64,000 nucleotides of DNA from Albitalea sp966211955 (GCA_966211955.1 CBIHOF010000007.1:124001-188000), one strand, 5' to 3'. Positions 52,110 through 62,130 are shown, counted from the first letter of the stretch. Numbers and translations are program-made. The notes: generated by a model from the letters alone, not told the origin.

Positions 52110-53246
52110 TCAGCGCCTGGCCCTCCCATCCTCGGAAAGAATGGTCAGGTCGATGAACTTGGAGGCCGCATGCTTGTCCGGTCCGAGGTCGATGCGATAA
52201 CCACCGAGATCGAGCTCATGCAGGGACTCGAAACCCGCCACGGCCAGCGCCGGTGTGGGCTTGGCTGACACGCGCCTGAGCCCCTCGGCGAAGGTCTGCG
52301 CGGCCACATAGCCTTCAATGCTGCTGTAGCTTGGCTCGAATCCCGCGCCCCATCGCGCTTTGCCGGCAGCGAGGTACTCGCCCGCCAGACGCGTCGTCGG
52401 CGCATAGGGGAATGGCATCACCTGGCTCACCACCACCCCACGCGCATCGCGTCCCAACTCCGTTGCCAGCGCCTGGCTGCCGACGATAGAGATCGTGTAG
52501 AAGACTCCACCATATCCCGCCTTGCGCGCGGCGCGGATGAAGGCCGCGCAAGAACGGTAGGTGCTGATCATCACGATCGCATCAGGTTTGGCCGCAAGCA
52601 CCGAACGCACCGCCGCGTCCACCTCCACCGAATTGCGGTCCACCGAACCCAGGCCCGACGGCGCCTGGTACTGCAGCTTCAGCGCGCGCGCCACGCCCAG
52701 CAAGCCCGCCTTGCCGTCGCTGTCGTTCTGGTAGAAGACGCCAATGCGCTGGATGCCCACTGACGTGAGGTGCTTCACGATGGCTCGCGTTTCATCCACG
52801 TAGGACGCGCGCAAGTGGAAGGCATAGCGATTGAACGGAATGCGCAGTGCCTCGGAGCCGGTGAAGGGCGCGAAGAAAATCGTCTTCGCCGCGCTCGCCA
52901 ACGGCAAGGCCGCAAGACTCGTGGCCGTGCCGACATAGCCGAACAAGGCGAACACGCCGCTCTCGATGAGCTGGCGCGTGTTCTGGATGCAGCGCTCGGG
53001 CTCGTAGCCGTCATCCAGGCTTCGCAACTCGATGGGCCGGCCGCCCACGCCACCTTGCGCATTGACCTTGTCGAAGTACAGCTGCGCCCCGAGCTTGAAC
53101 TGCAGGCCCAGTTCACGGGCCGGGCCGCTGAGCGCGGCCGATTGGCCGAGCACGATGCTTTCCTTCTGTGCCCAGGAGGTCAGTGGCCAGCCGAAACTCG
53201 CGGCCACGGAGCCCCCGATCGCAGACATGACGCGACGCCTCTTCAT
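52110..53246 (-). CDS. Branched-chain amino acid-type ABC substrate-binding protein
   Basis: 378 aa. A signal peptide with basic start (MKRRRVMSAIGGSVAASFGWPLTSWAQ) leads into a Peripla_BP_6 (LivK-like) two-lobed receptor: IVLGQSAALSGPARELG, GGVGGRPIELRSLDDGYEPERCI, ALFGYVGTATS, RIGVFYQNDSDGKAG. Ligand unknown. There are no Liv permease or ATPase genes nearby, so it is an orphan receptor that may serve a distant transporter or signalling protein. Confidence 0.9.
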   Translation of the reverse strand: MKRRRVMSAIGGSVAASFGWPLTSWAQKESIVLGQSAALSGPARELGLQFKLGAQLYFDKVNAQGGVGGRPIELRSLDDGYEPERCIQNTRQLIESGVFALFGYVGTATSLAALPLASAAKTIFFAPFTGSEALRIPFNRYAFHLRASYVDETRAIVKHLTSVGIQRIGVFYQNDSDGKAGLLGVARALKLQYQAPSGLGSVDRNSVEVDAAVRSVLAAKPDAIVMISTYRSCAAFIRAARKAGYGGVFYTISIVGSQALATELGRDARGVVVSQVMPFPYAPTTRLAGEYLAAGKARWGAGFEPSYSSIEGYVAAQTFAEGLRRVSAKPTPALAVAGFESLHELDLGGYRIDLGPDKHAASKFIDLTILSEDGRARR

Positions 53247-53302
53247 GTGAAGTTCCTCTTTGCTTGGGTGAAAGTCGGCGCTGCCTGAGCGTCTTGCGAG
53301 CG

Positions 53303-54562
53303 CTACTTCGGCTTGTAGGATTTCTGCAAGACGAACTGCAGCCGCTGCGCCGCCGCCTCGGGCGCCAGCGTGCCGTTGATGACCCCGGCTCCGGCGGCCC
53401 AGAACTCGTCTTCAAGGTTCGGCGTGCCGCGCGACAACATGTGGGCGGCCGTTCGAATCGTGGATTCGCACTTGCCGCGCCACCCCACGAATTGGCGAGC
53501 GAGGGGATCGCTCAGTTCCACGCGGTTCTTGTTGAGGCTGAAGAAGCCGGGCAAGGCGTTCGAATACAGCGCGGCGAACTCTGAGGAAGCCACCCATTCA
53601 AGAAAGACCTTGGCCTGCGCAACATGCGCGGACTTGGCGTTCACGCCCAAGGCGATGTCCGGGTGATCCGAGATGTAGCACTTGCTCCCGGCCTTGGCGG
53701 TCGGAGGTGGAAAGACGCCGAGCTTGAAGTTCGCCTGCTTGGTGAAGTCCGCCAGCTCCCACGACCCGGCGGGATAGATCGCTCCGCGGCCCAGCGTAAA
53801 GAGGTTCTGGCTGTCGGGATAGGTTTGCGCCTCGAAGCCTTCGCCGAGGTAGGGCTTCCAGCGAGCGAGCAAGCGAAAAGGTTCTATCCATTCGGTGTCC
53901 GTGAGCCGGGCCTTGCCTGAGATCAACCCCTTGCGGCCGTCTTCGCCGTGGTAGTAGTTGGGGGCAATGTTCTGGTAGCCCATGGTCGCCGTTTCCCAGC
54001 GGTCCTTGGTGCCCATGACGAGCGGGATGTAGGCGCCATCAGCGCGAATGCGCTCGAGTGCGAGGAAGAAGTCATCCCAGGTGATCGGCACCTTGATGTT
54101 GAGCCGTTGGAAGGCATCAGCGTTGTAGATGAAGCCGTGGATGACCGAGGCCATGGGCACGCAAAACGTAGTCATGCCGTCGTCGGTAGACCAAGCAACC
54201 CGAGAGATGGATGTGAAGTTGCCGATCCCCGGGAGATCATTCAGAGGAAGAAGGCGGCCTTTTTGATAGAGCCGCAAGGAGTCATCGAAGGGACGACAGG
54301 TGATCAGGTCGCCGGCGGATGAACCCGCGAGCTTTGTATCGATCGCGGCGTTGTACTCGGCAGGCGGTGTCGGCGAAAAGACAACCTTGATGTCCGGGTG
54401 CTTTGCCTCGAATGCAGGAATGATGCGGTCTCGCCAGACCGGAAGATCGTCATAGCGCCAGCTTTCGAGCTTGAGCGTCACAGCCGCTCCCAACGCGAAT
54501 TGCATGCCACATAAACCTGCAATGCCCAAGGCCGCTGCACGCCACGAAGCGATTGCTTTCAT
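53303..54562 (-). CDS. Sugar ABC transporter substrate-binding protein
   Basis: 419 aa. Signal peptide (RAAALGIAGLCGMQFALGA), then SBP_bac_1-type features: KLESWRYDDLPVWRDRIIPAFEAKHPDIKVVFSPTPPAEYNAAIDTKLAG, GFIYNADAFQRLNIKVPITWDDFF, GRGAIYPAGSWELADF. Periplasmic. Divergent from the AraC gene, 272 bp apart. The matching ATPase (61120) and permease (63444) are about 7-9 kb to the right, so the locus looks like one amino-sugar uptake system, though the pairing is inferred. Confidence 0.9.
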   Translation of the reverse strand: MKAIASWRAAALGIAGLCGMQFALGAAVTLKLESWRYDDLPVWRDRIIPAFEAKHPDIKVVFSPTPPAEYNAAIDTKLAGSSAGDLITCRPFDDSLRLYQKGRLLPLNDLPGIGNFTSISRVAWSTDDGMTTFCVPMASVIHGFIYNADAFQRLNIKVPITWDDFFLALERIRADGAYIPLVMGTKDRWETATMGYQNIAPNYYHGEDGRKGLISGKARLTDTEWIEPFRLLARWKPYLGEGFEAQTYPDSQNLFTLGRGAIYPAGSWELADFTKQANFKLGVFPPPTAKAGSKCYISDHPDIALGVNAKSAHVAQAKVFLEWVASSEFAALYSNALPGFFSLNKNRVELSDPLARQFVGWRGKCESTIRTAAHMLSRGTPNLEDEFWAAGAGVINGTLAPEAAAQRLQFVLQKSYKPK

Positions 54563-54834
54563 TGTTCACCTCCTGCTGTTCCGGGTAGGTCCGTAATCAA
54601 GTGTGAGCGTGGCGATGCATGCCTTGTGGTTGATCTTTGGCTGCATCTGATACGAATGTGGCGCGTGCAAGTCTCTTTCAAAGACGCCGTGAAACGCATC
54701 ACAATTCGACACTGCGTCCTACGCTTGCGTTGCATCAACCAACAGATAGGGAACTTACGAATTGTTGGATGCAGCCATTCTTTTTACTTTGACGACCGTC
54801 GATACATCCTCCTGGCGCCAGTCCAATACGCAAC
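54563..54834. promoter_or_regulatory. Divergent intergenic region between sugar-binding protein and AraC genes
   Basis: 272 bp, less GC-rich than its surroundings. It should hold the promoters of both genes and AraC sites, but I could not identify a convincing repeat. No gene is seen in it. Confidence 0.4.
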
Positions 54835-55794
54835 ATGAATCCGCTGCTCGAAAGTCTTCTCGTCCCGGAAGGCGCGTCCTGGACCTACTTCTATCGACGC
54901 CTGGACGAGTGCATTCCGTTCAATTGGCACTACCACCTCGAGTTCGAACTCACACTCACGCTGAACAGCCGTGGTCAGCGATATGTGGGCGACAGCATCG
55001 ATGCCTATGACGATGGCGATCTCGTGCTTCTCGGCTCGAACCTGCCGCACACCTGGATGTCGCAGAGCAAGGTCGACGAGGCCGAGCCACACGTCGCGCA
55101 TGTGTTCTGGATCCGCCCGGATTGGATCCACTCGCTGATCGAGACGCTGGTGGAATTGCGGCCGCTGAAGGCCATGCTCCAAAGCTCCAACCGAGGCCTT
55201 GTGTATTCGGCCGAGACGGCCAGGGCCGTCCGTGAGCGGCTGGAGCGCATGCCCCTACTGACCCCGGCAGGCAGGCTCGTTCATTTCATCGACGTGCTGA
55301 CCATCCTCGCGGACGATCAAAACCACCGGCTGCTGTGCGCGCCAAGACCGGAGCACGATGCCATCCGCGTGACGGATCGACCGCGCATCGATCGCACGCT
55401 GGAGTTCATCCACAAGCACTACGAGACAGACATCTCCATCAACGACCTCGCCGAATTGGCTGCGCTCAGCATCTCCGGATTGCATCGCCTGTTCAAGCGA
55501 CATACCCGGTTGACCGTCGGCGAATACATCGCGCAGCTCCGCATCGGCAAGGCCTGCTCGCTGCTCGTGTCCACAGAGAAGCCGATCTCCTGCATCGCAG
55601 ACGAAGTGGGCTACACCAATCTGTCCCACTTCAATCGGCAGTTTCTTGCAATCAAGCAGATGACGCCACGCGAGTTCCGCAAGTCGTACTTGCGCGAGAC
55701 ACCCCAGTTTGGCCGCAACGCCGCTGCCGAACGCAGCACGTCGCCTCGCCCAAGCCCGGTGCAGGGCGCGCTGGAAACGACCGCCTTCGAGTGA
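54835..55794 (+). CDS. AraC-family regulator with cupin domain
   Basis: 319 aa. N-terminal cupin-like sensing half (FNWHYHLEFELTLTLNSRGQRYVGD, DGDLVLLGSNLPHTW) and a C-terminal double helix-turn-helix: ISINDLAELAALSISGLHRLFKR and PISCIADEVGYTNLSHFNRQFLAIKQMTPREFRK. Probably activates or represses the adjacent sugar locus in response to a sugar. Ends two bases before the convergent chemoreceptor gene's stop. Confidence 0.92.
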   Translation: MNPLLESLLVPEGASWTYFYRRLDECIPFNWHYHLEFELTLTLNSRGQRYVGDSIDAYDDGDLVLLGSNLPHTWMSQSKVDEAEPHVAHVFWIRPDWIHSLIETLVELRPLKAMLQSSNRGLVYSAETARAVRERLERMPLLTPAGRLVHFIDVLTILADDQNHRLLCAPRPEHDAIRVTDRPRIDRTLEFIHKHYETDISINDLAELAALSISGLHRLFKRHTRLTVGEYIAQLRIGKACSLLVSTEKPISCIADEVGYTNLSHFNRQFLAIKQMTPREFRKSYLRETPQFGRNAAAERSTSPRPSPVQGALETTAFE

Positions 55795-57441
55795 TCAGGC
55801 CGACGCCTCCTCGGCGCCCTCCTCTTCAGTCTCGTCGGTCTTGAAGGTGGCCACTGCGTTGGCCAGGTAGAGCGCCTGCTGCTTCAAGCTCTCGGACGCC
55901 GCAGCCGACTCTTCCACCAGCGCGGCGTTCTGCTGCGTGGTCTCATCCAGCTGGGCCATCGCCTCGCGCACGACGGCGATGCCTGACGCCTGCTCGCGAC
56001 TCGTTGAATTGATCTCATGCACCAGCGCGTTCACCCGAGCCGCCTCGGCAACGATCTCATCCATCGCGCGGCCTGCGTCCGAGACTCGTCGGCTGCCCGA
56101 GGTCACTGTCCCGAGGCTCTGCTCGATCAGCTCCTTGATTTCCTTGGCTGCTTGAGCGCTGCGTTGGGCGAGACTGCGCACTTCGCCGGCCACCACACCG
56201 AAACCCCGCCCGGCGTCACCGGCACGCGCCGCTTCAACAGCCGCGTTGAGCGCCAGGATGTTGGTCTGGAACGAGATCGCGTTGATGATGCCGGTCACTT
56301 CACCGATCTTCTTGCTCGAGGCCGTGATGCAAGACATCGTCTCGACCACGTCGCCCATCACGCCGCGGCCGCGCTCTGCAAGCATGCTCGCCTGCCCTGC
56401 AAGCCTGGCCGCGTGGTCCGCCGAAGCTGCGTTGGCATGCACCGATGCGTCAAGCTGGATCATCGAGCCGACGATCTCTTGCAAGCGTGCGGCCTGCATC
56501 TCCGTGCGCTGGGACAAGTCGAGGTTGCTGCCTGCGATCTGACGTGAGCTCACGGCGATCACGTCGCTGCCCTGCCGCACATTGCCCACGAGCTGTGTCA
56601 GGCCGTCATTCATCAGATACAGGGCCTGGAGGAGCTGCGCCGCTTCGTCGCTTCCGCGCGACTCGACCCTGGCAGTGAGGTCGCCGTTGGCCACGGCCTT
56701 GGCAACCCGCAATGCCTGCTTGATCGGCCGCGTGATGCCCCGAGTGATCACGATCGCGAAGACGGCCCCAAGGAGGATCGTGCAGAGGAGCACGGCGACG
56801 ATCCAGCGGCGGGCTGAGACGAAGGTCTCATCGCTGCGGCCACTGGCTGCCTGGCCGCCCTCGATGTTGTAGTCAACCAGGCGCTTGAGCGCGGCGGCGG
56901 CGCGGTCGTATTTCTGCTGTGAGTTGTAGCGAAACAGCTGCTTCGCGTCTTCAGTCTGCCCTGCGCTCGACAGACGCATGACACGTGCATGCTCGTCAAG
57001 GTATCTGCGGCGTTCGCGCTTGAACTCGTCCCACAGGGTCTTTTCTTCCGGCGATGCGACCAACCGGATGTATTGCATCTGCGCGAGGTCCATTCGGGCA
57101 GCCACTGCTGCGAGTTCCTTCGCGTACTTGCTGCGCTCCTCGGCCTCGGTCGAGAGGATGTGCTGCGCTTCGGCGATGCGGAAATCGGAGGAGTCGGTGT
57201 TGAGCTGCGCGGTAAGCCTTGCACCTGCCATCCACTTGTCCGTGATGTCGACCGAGCGTTGCTTGACCGATTGAAGCTGAACGATGGAGAAGGCGCCAAG
57301 CGCGATCGTGAACATCAAGATGGCAGCGAACGCAAAGGCGAGTCGCGAACCGATCTTGAAGATGCCGAGCCTCTGCTTGGCGGCCCGCAGGCGAGTTGCC
57401 AGTGAGAACGGCGTGGGCAGCAGGCGATTGAAGAACCTCAT
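55795..57441 (-). CDS. Methyl-accepting chemotaxis protein
   Basis: 548 aa. Membrane helix 1 (about 33-54), a periplasmic four-helix bundle sensor, helix 2 (about 212-234, WIVAVLLCTILLGAVFAIVI), HAMP with ITRPIKQALRVAKAVANGDL, then the signalling hairpin tip EVTGIINAISFQTNILALNAAVEAARAGDAGRGFGVVAGEVRSLAQRS. No CheR-binding pentapeptide at the acidic C-terminus. Located between the AraC gene and the porin, so chemotaxis to the transported sugar is likely but unproven. Confidence 0.93.
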   Translation of the reverse strand: MRFFNRLLPTPFSLATRLRAAKQRLGIFKIGSRLAFAFAAILMFTIALGAFSIVQLQSVKQRSVDITDKWMAGARLTAQLNTDSSDFRIAEAQHILSTEAEERSKYAKELAAVAARMDLAQMQYIRLVASPEEKTLWDEFKRERRRYLDEHARVMRLSSAGQTEDAKQLFRYNSQQKYDRAAAALKRLVDYNIEGGQAASGRSDETFVSARRWIVAVLLCTILLGAVFAIVITRGITRPIKQALRVAKAVANGDLTARVESRGSDEAAQLLQALYLMNDGLTQLVGNVRQGSDVIAVSSRQIAGSNLDLSQRTEMQAARLQEIVGSMIQLDASVHANAASADHAARLAGQASMLAERGRGVMGDVVETMSCITASSKKIGEVTGIINAISFQTNILALNAAVEAARAGDAGRGFGVVAGEVRSLAQRSAQAAKEIKELIEQSLGTVTSGSRRVSDAGRAMDEIVAEAARVNALVHEINSTSREQASGIAVVREAMAQLDETTQQNAALVEESAAASESLKQQALYLANAVATFKTDETEEEGAEEASA

Positions 57442-57502
57442 GATGCAAACCCTTCCAGAAACTCAGTCGCTGGGCGGACCCACGCACGTGGGCCGCTGAT
57501 GG

Positions 57503-57528
57503 GGCGAGGCTGCAGACGCAGCCTCGCC
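57503..57528 (-). terminator. Hairpin after the porin gene
   Basis: 11-bp perfect stem GGCGAGGCTGC/GCAGCCTCGCC, loop AGAC, 10 bases after the porin stop. No T-run. Confidence 0.5.
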
Positions 57529-57537
57529 ACCTCACGC

Positions 57538-58527
57538 TCAGAAGCCGTGTTCGATGCCGAACTCCGTCGTCCGAGTCGCGCTCTGGCCCTGGCCCTTGGC
57601 CTGACTCAGGTGCGCAAAGAGGTTGGTGCGCTTGCTCATCGCGTACTGGTAGCCCAGGCCCATCTTCGTGAGGCCTTCCTGCGCCACCGTGCTGGTGTCG
57701 TAGTCGTTCAGGTGCGAGTAGTGGCCCTTGAGCAGACCATTGGCACCCAGCGGCGCGGTGAAGCCCAGCGACCAACCCTTGTAGGTCACGTTGTTCACCT
57801 TGGACGAGGTGTACGAACCCATCGGACGGATCACACCGAAGTCATACGCACCCACGAGGATCGTGGTGCTGTTCTGCGTCGGGTCGTTGAAGAAGCCGTG
57901 ACTCTGGTCGAAGGCCACACCCAGCCACAGCGGGCCGTTGTCGTAGGTCAGGCTGCCACCAAAATCCTTGCTCTTCACGTTCTCGCCCGCGGAACCCGCC
58001 AGGCTCAGCGTGAAGCCGTTGAGCTTCGGAGAGACGTAGCCGACCGTGTTGTTCGTGCGGATGAACGAGGTGCTGGTGTAGTTGGCTTGCTGGATCTGCC
58101 AACCCACTTGGGCCGCACTGCCGTCCCAGTACCACGGGTCGGCGAAGAGTGCCATCAGTTGCGAAGGTGTGAGGGAGCGGCCGGCATAGATTTCGCCGAA
58201 GCTGCCGCCGAACGTGACCACCGAGCGGCGGCTCCAGAACGGACCGCCCGAGTCGGACCAGGAGGAACCCGTGTCCACGCCAACGAAGCTCGCTAGTTCG
58301 AACCCGGCGTGCAGTCCGCCGCCCAGGTCTTCCTTGCCCGAGATGATGAGTGCCGAGGACAGGTCGTTGACACCCCAGTGATTGGCTGTCTGGCCGTCGA
58401 TCGGCGTTGTTCCACCATTGCCATTGGCAACGGCAACCTTGAGGTTGCCCGAGATGTTGACTGACGATTGGGCTGCGGCTGCTGCAGCGATCGCGGTGAG
58501 GCCGACAAAGAGAATTGACCGCTTCAT
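57538..58527 (-). CDS. Gram-negative trimeric porin (Burkholderiales type)
   Basis: 329 aa from the ATG at 58527. Signal peptide (SILFVGLTAIAAAAAAQS), then the Burkholderiales porin start SSVNISGNLKVAVANGNGG, the RRSVVTFGGSFGEIYAGR strand-loop region and a C-terminal Phe (FGIEHGF) recognised by the Bam machinery. Outer-membrane diffusion channel, here probably for amino sugars given the neighbours. Confidence 0.93.
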   Translation of the reverse strand: MKRSILFVGLTAIAAAAAAQSSVNISGNLKVAVANGNGGTTPIDGQTANHWGVNDLSSALIISGKEDLGGGLHAGFELASFVGVDTGSSWSDSGGPFWSRRSVVTFGGSFGEIYAGRSLTPSQLMALFADPWYWDGSAAQVGWQIQQANYTSTSFIRTNNTVGYVSPKLNGFTLSLAGSAGENVKSKDFGGSLTYDNGPLWLGVAFDQSHGFFNDPTQNSTTILVGAYDFGVIRPMGSYTSSKVNNVTYKGWSLGFTAPLGANGLLKGHYSHLNDYDTSTVAQEGLTKMGLGYQYAMSKRTNLFAHLSQAKGQGQSATRTTEFGIEHGF

Positions 58528-58816
58528 GGTTGGTCCTTTATGAGTAGTTAAACAACGATGTGGAAACAACGGCGTGCCCGACGAAATCCCGACATTCGGG
58601 CGTGAACGAGCCCAGCCCAGACATCAGCGATGTTTTGGGAGAGCGAGAGGGAAACGGAAAGAGTGAGGGGCGCTGGCGAGTGCCAGGTCTCGGGCTACGG
58701 CGGTCCGCGGTTTTGCAGTGGGGGCTTGGTCACGGTGTCATGTCTCCTGCTTGGTTCCCTGACCGGTCTGTGCCGGCTGCGTGTTCGTGTTCAGGCGCTT
58801 GTCGGTGCACGCGCCT
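58528..58816. promoter_or_regulatory. Intergenic region before the porin gene
   Basis: 289 bp between the porin start and the deaminase stop. Expected to hold the porin promoter. A small CTGGC/GCCAG inverted repeat is present. No gene or known RNA recognised. Confidence 0.35.
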
Positions 58817-59827
58817 TCAGAGCGTGGCGGTCACCTTGTTCAGGTGCGGCGGCTTGTCCGGGTCGTGGCCTCGAGCGCGTGCCAGCTCTTCGACCATCAG
58901 GTAGAAGCTCTGGATGGCAGTGATGGGGTCGAGGTCGGCCGTCCCACAGGTCGTCATGGTCAGCGTCCGGTTCGGCACATCGCTTGGCGCAGCCAGGATC
59001 ACGCGCGCGCCTCGCGCCCTCATCTCCTCGGCGAGCGCGAGCACGCCCGACTGGGCGGGGCCGCGCGGCGCGAAGACCAGCATGGGGTAGCCGTGATCCA
59101 CCAGCGCCATCGGTCCGTGCTTCACCTCGGCGGCACTGAAGGCTTCAGCCTGGATGCCGCAGGTTTCCTTGAATTTCAACGCCGCTTCCTGGGCGATTGC
59201 CAAGCCCGCGCCACGACCGATCACCATGATTCGTTGCGCATCCCGAAGTGCCTCGACGCCGGCGCTCCAGTCTTGGGTGCAGGCATCCTTGAGTGCATTG
59301 GGAATGCCACGCACCCCGTGAAGAAGCGACGGGTCATTGCGCCAGTGCGCCACGAGTCGCACCGAGGCGACGAGACTACAGATGAAACTCTTGGTCGCCG
59401 CCACGCTGCGCTCGGCGCCAGCATGCAAAGGAAACATCCATTGGGCCGCCGCTGCAAGCGGCGAAGCCCCATCGTTGACCAACGCCACCGTGGTTCCGCC
59501 GCCGTTGCGGTACAGGTCCACCGGCGCCTTGAGGTCAGGGCTTCGTCCCGACTGCGAGATGGCCACCGCCAGCACGCCCTTGGTCGTCAAGGGCGCGTTG
59601 TAGAGCGTCACGAGCGACATCGGCAACGAACTCACCACCTGCCCACCACGTGACATGCACAGGTAGGAAAAGTAGCTCGCCGCATGGTCCGAACTCCCCC
59701 GAGCAATCGTCACGACCACCGACGGCTCGTGCAGGCTCAGCTTGACGCCCAGTTCGTAGTACCTCTCTTCGTCGGCGCACAGCTGCGCCGCCACGCAGTC
59801 CGCCGAAGCGGCCGCCTCATCACGCAT
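58817..59827 (-). CDS. SIS-domain glucosamine-6-phosphate deaminase (NagB-II type)
   Basis: 336 aa from the ATG at 59827; a TTG 12 bases upstream is possible. Two SIS domains: TIARGSSDHAASYFSYL, AISQSGRSPDLKAPV, AGAERSVAATKSFICSL, VIGRGAGLAIAQEAALKFKETCGIQAEAFSAAEVKHGPMALV. These match GlmS-isomerase-like deaminases without the glutaminase domain, which convert glucosamine-6-P to fructose-6-P and ammonia. The start overlaps the nagA stop by 8 bases. Confidence 0.9.
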   Translation of the reverse strand: MRDEAAASADCVAAQLCADEERYYELGVKLSLHEPSVVVTIARGSSDHAASYFSYLCMSRGGQVVSSLPMSLVTLYNAPLTTKGVLAVAISQSGRSPDLKAPVDLYRNGGGTTVALVNDGASPLAAAAQWMFPLHAGAERSVAATKSFICSLVASVRLVAHWRNDPSLLHGVRGIPNALKDACTQDWSAGVEALRDAQRIMVIGRGAGLAIAQEAALKFKETCGIQAEAFSAAEVKHGPMALVDHGYPMLVFAPRGPAQSGVLALAEEMRARGARVILAAPSDVPNRTLTMTTCGTADLDPITAIQSFYLMVEELARARGHDPDKPPHLNKVTATL

Positions 59828-60959
59828 GAGCGAGTTCAATTCGTTCCCCTTCCACGTAGACAGCTTTCAGGCGCAAGCCGGTCGTGAACACGGCCATGTC
59901 GGCATGCGCGCCGCGTTCGAGACGGCCCCGATCGCGGGCGCCGATGTAGTCGGCCGGAAAGGTCGAGAGCCGCCGCGCGGCGTCATCGAGTTCCAGGCCG
60001 ATGTCGACCAGGTTGCGCAAGGCCTGGTCCATGGTGAGGGAGCTCCCGGCCAAGGTGCCGTCAGGCAGGCGCACGCCGCCCATGCACTTGGTCACCGTGT
60101 GGGTGCCCAGCGAATACTCGCCATCAGGCATGCCGGCGGCGGCCGTCGAGTCGGTCACGCAGTAGAGGTGCGGAATGGCCCGCATCGCCGCCCGGATGGC
60201 ACCGGGGTGCACATGGAGCAGATCCGGGATCACTTCGGAATACTCAGCGTGCGCAATGGCCGCACCCACCATGCCCGGCTTGCGGTGATGCATCGGCGAC
60301 ATGGCGTTGAAGAGATGGGTGAAACCCTTCGCACCCGCCATGAGTGCCGCCACGCCATCCTCATAGGAGCCCGACGTGTGCCCACATTGCGCGACGATGC
60401 CCATCGCCTTCAACTGACGGACGAACTCGATGTGCCCCGGCAGTTCGGTCGCGAGCGTGAGGACGCGGATTGGCGCGAGCGCATGCAGGGCACGCACTTC
60501 GTCCATGTCGGCGGGGCGTGCGAAATCAGGCTGCGCGCCCAGCTTCTCGCCGTTGATGTAGGGGCCCTCGAGATGCACGCCGAGGATGCGGGCGCATCCC
60601 TTGGGACGCTGCGACATCGCACGGCCCACGTCCGCCATCGCTCGCCGAGTCGCTTCTGCCGATGCGGTGACGGTGGTCGCCAGCAACGCCGTGGTGCCAT
60701 GCATGGCGTGCAAACGGGTGATGGTGTCGACGGCGCCCGCGGCATCCATGACGTCGGCACCGGCACCGCCATGCACGTGCAGGTCGATGAATCCAGGCAG
60801 CACGATGTCGTCACCGCCGCGGGGTGCGTCCACGCGCACCCCACCAATGGACGTGATGCGATCGCCGAAGTCCAGGCCGCCGCTGATCCAACCTCCCGGG
60901 GTCAGCACGCAGCCAGACAGGTGCTGGGACACCGACGTTTTTCGCAGGTCATCAATCAT
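59820..60959 (-). CDS. nagA: N-acetylglucosamine-6-phosphate deacetylase
   Basis: 379 aa from the ATG at 60959, six bases after ACGGAG. Amidohydrolase motifs: PGFIDLHVHGGAGADVMDA, GVHLEGPYIN with metal-binding Glu, the His in QCGHTSGSYEDG, THLFNAMSPMHHRKPG, and catalytic Asp in CVTDSTAAAGM. Produces glucosamine-6-P, the substrate of the next gene's product, so the two steps are coupled. Confidence 0.94.
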   Translation of the reverse strand: MIDDLRKTSVSQHLSGCVLTPGGWISGGLDFGDRITSIGGVRVDAPRGGDDIVLPGFIDLHVHGGAGADVMDAAGAVDTITRLHAMHGTTALLATTVTASAEATRRAMADVGRAMSQRPKGCARILGVHLEGPYINGEKLGAQPDFARPADMDEVRALHALAPIRVLTLATELPGHIEFVRQLKAMGIVAQCGHTSGSYEDGVAALMAGAKGFTHLFNAMSPMHHRKPGMVGAAIAHAEYSEVIPDLLHVHPGAIRAAMRAIPHLYCVTDSTAAAGMPDGEYSLGTHTVTKCMGGVRLPDGTLAGSSLTMDQALRNLVDIGLELDDAARRLSTFPADYIGARDRGRLERGAHADMAVFTTGLRLKAVYVEGERIELAHA

Positions 60960-61119
60960 GTACATCTCCGTCAAGTGGCGGGTTGCAGGCAACCGTGACT
61001 CGTCGGCTCACCTCCGGTTGAACAAAACACGCGAACGCACTCATCCCGTCCACTTCAGGCGCGGCTTCTGGACTTCACTGGTTTGAAGGCGGCCATCCGA
61101 ATCGGCCGGCCGGTGGTGG

Positions 61120-62130
61120 CTAGCGGGTGGGTCTCAAGCGCTCACCTGCCTCGTTGAAATACAGGACCGTTCCGGGAGCGGGTGACACGCCAACCGCCGC
61201 CCCGATGGCGACGTTGACGCTTCCCACGGCGCGAACCGTCAACTCACCGGCACCTTCGGTCTTCACGAACAGATAGCTGTCGGCCCCCAGGTACTCGACA
61301 TGGCGGACAACGCCGGTCCAATAGGGGTTCTCATGGGTCAGCACCAGGTGCTCCGGTCGCACGCCAAGCGTTGCAGCCCCCTGGCTCGACGCAAATGCGC
61401 CAGTCAGGAAGTTCATCTTGGGCGAGCCGATAAACCCGGCCACGAAGAGATTGGCAGGCTCGTTGTAGAGCTCACTGGGGCTGCCGACCTGTTGCACCTT
61501 GCCGGCATGCATCACCACGATCTTGTCGGCGAGCGTCATGGCCTCGATCTGATCGTGTGTCACGTAGATCATGGTGGCGCCGAGTTCACGATGAAGCTGG
61601 GCCAGTTCCAACCGGGTGTTCACGCGCAAGGCTGCGTCCAGATTGGACAGCGGTTCATCGAAGAGGAACAGTTTGGGCTGGCGAACGATCGCGCGGCCGA
61701 TCGCCACCCGCTGGCGTTGACCTCCAGAAAGCTGCGCCGGCCGGCGTTCGAGCAAGGCCCCGAGTGCAAGCATGGATGACGCAGCCTCCAGGCGCTTGCG
61801 GATCTCGTCCTTGGGCACGCCTTCTCGCTTGAGCGCAAGACTCATGTTGTCCGCCACGTTCAGGTGCGGATACAACGCATAGCTCTGGAACACCATCGCG
61901 ATCCCGCGCTTGGAAGGAGGCACGGTGTCCATCACCTTCCCTTCAATGCGCAAGTGCCCGGAGCTGTGCTCCTCAAGGCCCGCAATGATGCGCAGCAGCG
62001 TTGATTTTCCGCATCCGGAAGGGCCGACGATGACGACGAACTCTCCCTTGGCGACCGCGAGGTTCACGCCAGTCAGCACGTCCACGCCACCGAAGGCCTT
62101 GGTCACATTCTCCAGTTCAAGAGCGTTCAT
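61120..62130 (-). CDS. Sugar ABC transporter ATP-binding protein (UgpC/MsmK type)
   Basis: 336 aa; the second of two tandem ATGs has better spacing from GAGGGG. Walker A GPSGCGKST, signature LSGGQRQRVAIGR, Walker B LFLFDEPLSNLD, H-loop THDQ, and a C-terminal OB-fold (GVRPEHL). MalK/UgpC family; energises the permease encoded to its right. 161 bp before nagA. Confidence 0.93.
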   Translation of the reverse strand: MNALELENVTKAFGGVDVLTGVNLAVAKGEFVVIVGPSGCGKSTLLRIIAGLEEHSSGHLRIEGKVMDTVPPSKRGIAMVFQSYALYPHLNVADNMSLALKREGVPKDEIRKRLEAASSMLALGALLERRPAQLSGGQRQRVAIGRAIVRQPKLFLFDEPLSNLDAALRVNTRLELAQLHRELGATMIYVTHDQIEAMTLADKIVVMHAGKVQQVGSPSELYNEPANLFVAGFIGSPKMNFLTGAFASSQGAATLGVRPEHLVLTHENPYWTGVVRHVEYLGADSYLFVKTEGAGELTVRAVGSVNVAIGAAVGVSPAPGTVLYFNEAGERLRPTR

